A stretch of DNA of 64,000 bases from positions 1-64,000 of the forward strand of contig CAZUHB010000007.1 in the NCBI GenBank assembly GCA_964620445.1, written 5' to 3'. Below are positions 60,102 to 64,000 of this stretch, in pieces. Under the pieces are notes generated by a model. That model was given only the letters and a program-made list of their open reading frames with translations. It ran no database searches and was not told the origin of the DNA. Every line of letters starts with the position of its first letter. The first letter of the stretch is position 1. The stretch is from CAZUHB01 sp964620445 (GTDB lineage Bacteria; Planctomycetota; B15-G4; CAYZWU01). The translations under genes were made by a program, and so were the position numbers.

Positions 60102-61705
60102 AGTGTGACCTGATTTCTGGAGGAGCGCGATTCGCCGCAGCTCGTGATGCGGATCGCGGCCCTGTCAGGAAGGGGACACGCTGTCTCACACCCGCCGCAT
60201 CCGGTGCACCGCGACGGTTCGACACGGGGCAGCTGGACTTCGGCGACGGCGCCGTCCGGACGGGGCATTGAAGCTTTCTCGAACCAGATCGCTTTCGGTG
60301 AAACAGGGCAGAATTCCTCGCACACCATGCACGGTGTGCCGCGCGCCCACGGAAGACAGAGACTGACGTCGATCACGGCCGTGCCGATATTGACGCGGTG
60401 CGCTTCCTTGTCCGCGACAGTGAACGCCCGGATCGCGCCGGTGGGACAGACTTGCGAGCAGAGTGTGCACGAGGGTTCGCAGTACCCGATGCGCGGGATG
60501 ATCACCGGTGTCCAGATGCCCTCGAGCCCCCCCTGGTACGAGGCCGGGTGGACAGCGTTATTGGGGCAAACCTTCATGCACTGACCGCATTTGATGCAGC
60601 GCGAAAGAAAGTCTTCCTCGTCGCAAGAACCGGGCGGCCTGATGAGAAGCGGTTCGATGTCGACCGGCGGCCCGGACGTCCTGCGTGAGAGGGGCACGAA
60701 GATCGCTCCTGCCAGGGCCGATGCCAGAAAGCCCCGCCGCGAGAATGCGGTCCGAGGATCGCGCGCGCTCACCTGTGAGAAGAAACCAAAACCGAGCACA
60801 TCCTGCGGACACCGCGCCGTGCAGTTGAAACAGGCCACGCATTCGGCGCTCTTCCAGTCGGTCCCACCCTCGGGAGACGCACCTCCCTGGCAGGATGCCG
60901 TGCAAAGCCCGCAGTCGTTGCACCCCGCAGCGTCCTTGCGGAGGGTGAAGAGTGAGAAACGGGACAGGAGTCCGAGAAGCGCACCCAGGGGGCAGAGTAC
61001 GCGGCAGAAAAAACGGGGTTTCAGCCTGTTGAGAAAGAGGATCACCAGAAACAGAACACCCACGATCCACGCGGCATGAAAGCGGAGGGCGCGTGGACCG
61101 AGGAAGTAATCGTCCAGGACGCGGTGTCCGGCGCCTGCCGCATCCGAATCGGCCGGAGCCAGGCCCAGCGCTCCGCGAAAGATCGCGTCGAGAGCGGGCA
61201 GGATCGACAGACCGAGCGAACGGACGAGCAGGCAGATCGGATCGAGCAGGCCGACTTGAAGCATCCCGAAGAGCGCGCCTCCGAGGAAAAAGGCGAGCAG
61301 AGCGTACTTGATCTTCTGGTGGCCGCCCGGCTGACAGCGACTGATGCGGCGTGAAAGCGGTTCCTTGGGATTCGTCCACGACATGAACTGCGACAGAGCC
61401 CCCAGCGGGCAGAACCAACCGCAAAAAATGCGTCCCATGAAAATGGTGATGAGAATGACGGCCAGGGACCAGATAAAATCTTCGAAGAGGCTGCCTGTCG
61501 CGAGAAGCGTAGCCAGAGCGGCGAGAGGATCGAAATTCAAAAAGATCGAGACCGGATAAGGAATGAAATCGCCCAGAACAGTGCCTTCTTCGACCAGTCC
61601 TTGATAGAAGGTCGCGAGCAGGAGCCAGATAAAAAGAGAAAAGAAGAGGATCTGGCAAAGACGCCGGCCGAACCGGACTCGATCCCGGGAAAGCATCGAC
61701 GTCAT
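60098..61705 (-). CDS. Polyferredoxin membrane protein: NapH-like half fused to NapG-like half
   Basis: The 535-aa protein has a membrane part in residues 15-235, with GRIFCGWFCPLGALSQ (about 91-106) and FCRVLCPLGALLGLL (about 233-247), the typical NapH/CcoG pattern. Six cysteine clusters follow: C262/265/268/272, C289/292/295/299, C370/373/376/380, C409/413/416/420, C459/462/466 (with C450 nearby), and C500/503/506/510. A Tat-like SRRGFLAS lies at 322-329, exactly where a separate NapG would start. So it appears to fuse the quinol-linked NapH and periplasmic NapG electron carriers. It probably sends electrons to a periplasmic or uptake-linked acceptor. It is coupled at both ends. Confidence 0.88.
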   Translation of the reverse strand: MTSMLSRDRVRFGRRLCQILFFSLFIWLLLATFYQGLVEEGTVLGDFIPYPVSIFLNFDPLAALATLLATGSLFEDFIWSLAVILITIFMGRIFCGWFCPLGALSQFMSWTNPKEPLSRRISRCQPGGHQKIKYALLAFFLGGALFGMLQVGLLDPICLLVRSLGLSILPALDAIFRGALGLAPADSDAAGAGHRVLDDYFLGPRALRFHAAWIVGVLFLVILFLNRLKPRFFCRVLCPLGALLGLLSRFSLFTLRKDAAGCNDCGLCTASCQGGASPEGGTDWKSAECVACFNCTARCPQDVLGFGFFSQVSARDPRTAFSRRGFLASALAGAIFVPLSRRTSGPPVDIEPLLIRPPGSCDEEDFLSRCIKCGQCMKVCPNNAVHPASYQGGLEGIWTPVIIPRIGYCEPSCTLCSQVCPTGAIRAFTVADKEAHRVNIGTAVIDVSLCLPWARGTPCMVCEEFCPVSPKAIWFEKASMPRPDGAVAEVQLPRVEPSRCTGCGGCETACPLPDRAAIRITSCGESRSSRNQVTL

Positions 61706-62682
61706 ACCTCCACTTCGATCGGATCGAGGGATTTGAAATCGGCTCGGCCGAGCCCCCTTTCCACAGCCACGGGAATGAAGGGGACCTCGTGCGCCTCGAG
61801 GCCGAACAGTGTGGCCCCGAAGGAATCGATAGCCACGGGGTCGGCGCTCACAGCCACGGTGTTCAGGGTCTTCGTATCCTCGAGAGAGCCTCCCTGCGGT
61901 CCGTTTCTGAAAATCACGCGGAAAGCGTCGAGAAGAGTGAGGTCAGGGCGGGCGAATTGAGCCAGATCGGCAATCCCTGCCGCCATTTTCTGATGGAGCT
62001 GTCCCCGGAGACGCCCCCCTCCCAGAATACCGTACCAGTTTTTCATTCCCAGAGTTAGGACCGCTGAAGAATGGTGTTTGGCCACGGGTAGGTTGATGAG
62101 CCTTTCACACTCGAAATAGGCCCGGAGCACAGGCCATTTCCTGACCGCTTCCCCCCCCACATCGACCTCGACAAAATCCCGTTCCGCAGGAACGAGCACC
62201 TCGACCGGAAGATCCTCGAGTTGCCGGCGGATACCGCTCCGATCGAAACAGCGCGCAGAGTTGTTGCACGAATTATCGGATACGATCACTTTTTGAGCAC
62301 CCGCGTCGAGACAGAGCTTGGCCACGGTGCGAACTATCTGCGGATTCGTGTTTGCCGCCATGCGCGCTGGACGGTCCCAGCCCACGTTCGGCTTGATCAA
62401 GACCCGATCGCCCCTGGAGATCGTTTTGGAGAGGCCGCCGTGGGCGGTCAGGGCCGCTTCGACGAGCTTGGCCGGATCCTTGCCGCGAGCGATAACAAAA
62501 AGAGGTTTCTCAGGAGGGGTAAAGGTCCGTCTCCTGTTTGACGTAAGATTTTGGCCTTCATGGTCGAGAGACAGCCCCTTACGCTTGAGCCCGAGATAGA
62601 CTCCGCCGAAGGCGGCGCCCAACCCTGTCGCGACCGCTGCCCGCTTGAAAAACGTTCTGCGACCCATGCCGTTCTTGCTCAT
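61702..62682 (-). CDS. Tat-exported DUF362 protein
   Basis: The 326-aa protein starts with a twin-arginine signal, MGRRTFFKRAAVATGLGAAF, and has a DUF362 body with VLIKPNVGWDRPARM, VSDNSCNNSARCF, INLPVAKHHSSAVLTLGMKN and VDVGGEAVR. DUF362 proteins are often found with 4Fe-4S ferredoxins and are thought to be Fe-S-linked, although their chemistry is not known. It overlaps the NapH-NapG fusion gene and the DUF6599-like gene by 4 nt at either end. Confidence 0.88.
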   Translation of the reverse strand: MSKNGMGRRTFFKRAAVATGLGAAFGGVYLGLKRKGLSLDHEGQNLTSNRRRTFTPPEKPLFVIARGKDPAKLVEAALTAHGGLSKTISRGDRVLIKPNVGWDRPARMAANTNPQIVRTVAKLCLDAGAQKVIVSDNSCNNSARCFDRSGIRRQLEDLPVEVLVPAERDFVEVDVGGEAVRKWPVLRAYFECERLINLPVAKHHSSAVLTLGMKNWYGILGGGRLRGQLHQKMAAGIADLAQFARPDLTLLDAFRVIFRNGPQGGSLEDTKTLNTVAVSADPVAIDSFGATLFGLEAHEVPFIPVAVERGLGRADFKSLDPIEVEV

Positions 62683-63266
62683 TTATCCCGCCTCCGTGCG
62701 GCACCGGTTGTTCCGTCTGGCTGTTCGAGACTCTTTTCCACGAACAGCGCTGTCTCCTCGAGAATCCGATCAACTTCGGTTCCCATATCGTCACAACGGA
62801 TCCGGACCAGATAATTCGCCTTCCAAAATTCGATGGTTCCCCCTCCGATGCTGCTCTCCTCACCCACGCCGGCGGAGACGAGTGTGCCCGCATTGTTCTT
62901 ATGGAAGATCTCCTTGGAGTTCTTGGCGACGGTCATGTCATAGATCTCGATGGTGAGATAGATGTCCTCGGCCAGTGTCGTTGTGTATTCCCGGATACCG
63001 ATCGACTCGAAGCCGAGGGCGAGGTAGATCTCTGCCCCACCATTCATGTACTCGAACAGGGATTCGCCATCGAACTGCCGGTACCGGTCAGCTCCGGTCA
63101 ACCCGGTGATCTGATCGTGGTCGGGAAAAAAGACGCCGAGTCCTGTTCCAGCAACGACTTCTGCTTGCTCGTCGACCTGGGATTTCGACTCATCGCCGTT
63201 GCCGCAACCAGGGATCATGGCCGGAATCAGAAAGGTGAGACTCAAAAACACGATCTGCATTCTCAT
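62679..63266 (-). CDS. DUF6599-like lipoprotein
   Basis: The 195-aa protein has a lipobox (LIPAMIPGC) and the block YRQFDGESLFEYMNGGAEIYLALGFESI (about residues 62-89) that is characteristic of DUF6599. The rest is beta-rich. It opens the operon with DUF362, the NapH-NapG fusion and the BtuFCD-like genes. Its role is unknown; the context implies a link to the electron-transfer protein and uptake system. Confidence 0.8.
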   Translation of the reverse strand: MRMQIVFLSLTFLIPAMIPGCGNGDESKSQVDEQAEVVAGTGLGVFFPDHDQITGLTGADRYRQFDGESLFEYMNGGAEIYLALGFESIGIREYTTTLAEDIYLTIEIYDMTVAKNSKEIFHKNNAGTLVSAGVGEESSIGGGTIEFWKANYLVRIRCDDMGTEVDRILEETALFVEKSLEQPDGTTGAARRRDK

Positions 63267-63672
63267 CGATTGACGACTCCATGAAAGGTTCTTTGAGTAT
63301 AGTATAGAAGAAAGGTAAGTCCCACGCGGTAAGCCAAAAAAATTTTCCCCCTTGCGGGGGAAAATTTTTTGTCACCGAAGCCTCTAGTCAGCTAGAGATG
63401 GCGGTTGGGGAGGGGAATGACTCTAACCAACGCAAAGACCACAGTAGACACTTTTGGATTTCTAGAAATCCATCAATCCGGCGAAAATATATACCACAAT
63501 TAATCCGTATATACAAATATTTAAAAAATTAATTCGTTTTATCCCCAAAACCCAGCAAATGTTGATAACTTCTGGATAACTGGAGATTGGTACTTGCTAC
63601 CCCTTATTTAAAAGAACGTTAGGGGCTCAACATCAAGCATTCCATTTGATAAAGTCCGCCCCGTTTGACCTT
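63267..63672. other. AT-rich gap with operon leader and terminator
   Basis: This 406-bp gap has no gene. It separates the TPR gene from the DUF6599-led operon and is more AT-rich than the coding DNA. It contains a perfect palindrome GGATTTCTAGAAATCC near 63456-63471, a CTCTAG/CTAGAG stem near 63382-63397, and the strong hairpin listed separately. TATACT near 63300 on the minus strand is a possible -10 for the operon. No cobalamin riboswitch consensus was found. Confidence 0.5.
63336..63370. terminator. Strong bidirectional intrinsic terminator
   Basis: A 15-bp perfect stem, with AAAAAATTTTCCCCC at 63337-63351 and GGGGGAAAATTTTTT at 63356-63370, has a 4-nt TTGC loop. T runs lie on both strands. 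It probably stops the TPR gene transcript on the minus strand. If the operon's promoter lies upstream of it, it could instead attenuate that operon. Confidence 0.72.
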
Positions 63673-64000
63673 CTATTCCCCTTCGTCTGCATCATCGCCG
63701 ATCAACCCTTCTGATGGAAGAAAATTTTCCTTTAACGCGGCAAATTTCGGATGTTTCCTGACATTGTCCAGGTCCCGATCCTTATCTATCCACGAGAAAT
63801 CAAAGAAGCCTTTTTCCATCGTCTCAGTGAGATGGTGGATCGCGTCGTCCATCCTGTTTTGCAGGGAATACAGGCAAGCCAGGTTGTAGTGGGTGTTGGC
63901 CAGTGCGTTCGAATCGGGAAAACTATCGATCAACTTGAGATACCACGCCTCTGCCCGGTCGTAATCGTCGAGCTGCTGATATTCATACCCGATCTCGAAA
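63673..64000 (-). CDS. TPR-repeat protein, 5' part outside the window
   Basis: The frame stays open to the window edge and reads a continuous TPR chain. FEIGYEYQQLDDYDRAEAWY precedes HYNLACLYSLQNRMDDAIHHL, and an acidic tail ends the protein. About 108 residues are visible and the start is not in the window. TPRs serve as protein-docking modules; the full-length function cannot be assessed. The visible part ends with a tail containing EGLIGDDADEGE. Confidence 0.75.
   Translation of the reverse strand, partial: FEIGYEYQQLDDYDRAEAWYLKLIDSFPDSNALANTHYNLACLYSLQNRMDDAIHHLTETMEKGFFDFSWIDKDRDLDNVRKHPKFAALKENFLPSEGLIGDDADEGE

Noticed and set aside
63267..63672. Cobalamin riboswitch upstream of the DUF6599-led operon
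   Set aside because: I searched the minus strand for the B12-box pattern and found none.
1..64000. CRISPR arrays, insertion sequences, integrase/attachment sites and prophage genes
   Set aside because: No regularly spaced direct repeats, transposase or integrase motifs were seen; the only tandem repeats are within coding genes.

Overview
The window is 64 kb of GC-rich bacterial chromosome, tightly packed with genes on both strands. It has no rRNA, CRISPR array, insertion sequence or phage module. The organism looks diderm: it has a TolC-family outer-membrane channel, a GT9 (heptosyltransferase-like) glycosyltransferase, several lipobox lipoproteins, a PBP4-type DacB and Tat/Fe-S membrane proteins. 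A fused double-length UvrA, which I know mainly from Chlamydiae and Planctomycetes, together with a GldA/F/G-DUF4340 ABC system and an XPB-type helicase, suggests an uncultured PVC- or FCB-like lineage. No ribosomal marker is present to fix the taxonomy.

Layout. 0-5.8 kb: a secreted matrixin-like metalloprotease with an exported neighbour, a UbiA-family prenyltransferase, a lipoprotein N-acetylmuramoyl-L-alanine amidase, an HTH-REC response regulator and a methyltransferase. 5.8-10.8 kb: tRNA-Val with a clear sigma70 promoter, a long acyl-CoA dehydrogenase, a secreted YetA/PcRGLX-like protein and NadD. 10.8-15.6 kb: a TolC-like channel coupled to a small exported protein, and an ECF sigma factor coupled to an anti-sigma factor whose outer domain is a squalene-cyclase-like toroid. 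15.7-21.2 kb: TsaE, ThiL, a sugar-phosphate isomerase/epimerase, a small tyrosine phosphatase, transketolase and a signal-peptidase-like protein. 21.2-31.7 kb: a coupled minus-strand series UvrA(x2) - XPB helicase - XPB-partner protein - ThiE-like. 32-41.9 kb: housekeeping genes (SIS sugar isomerase, ArgS, DacB, a metallo-beta-lactamase-fold hydrolase, GalE; then PurC, PurE, MtnA). 41.9-52.5 kb: a radical-SAM/glycan-type cluster (three radical SAM proteins, GT9, a TMTC-like polytopic protein with TPRs, DUF1573, a tetraheme cytochrome, a sulfatase-fold enzyme). 52.5-57.1 kb: the GldA/F/G-DUF4340 ABC system. 57.2-63.3 kb: an operon of a DUF6599-like lipoprotein, a Tat-exported DUF362 protein, a NapH-NapG fusion and a BtuF/BtuC/BtuD-like uptake system. 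The window ends inside a TPR protein.

The most distinctive locus is 21.9-31.7 kb. A bacterial damage sensor (UvrA, two full copies in one chain) is translationally coupled by 4-nt overlaps to a eukaryote/archaeal-type repair helicase (XPB). XPB is in turn coupled to a 702-aa protein whose C-terminal domain is recognisably similar to XPB's own N-terminal domain. This resembles the XPB-p52 'clutch' of TFIIH and suggests a hybrid nucleotide-excision-repair module. Other points for a second look: a sigma/anti-sigma pair with a cyclase-like sensor, a NapH-NapG single-chain fusion inside a metal/corrinoid-uptake operon, a coupled GT9-radical SAM-radical SAM-TMTC cluster, and a signal peptidase homologue in which the catalytic Ser aligns with Asp.
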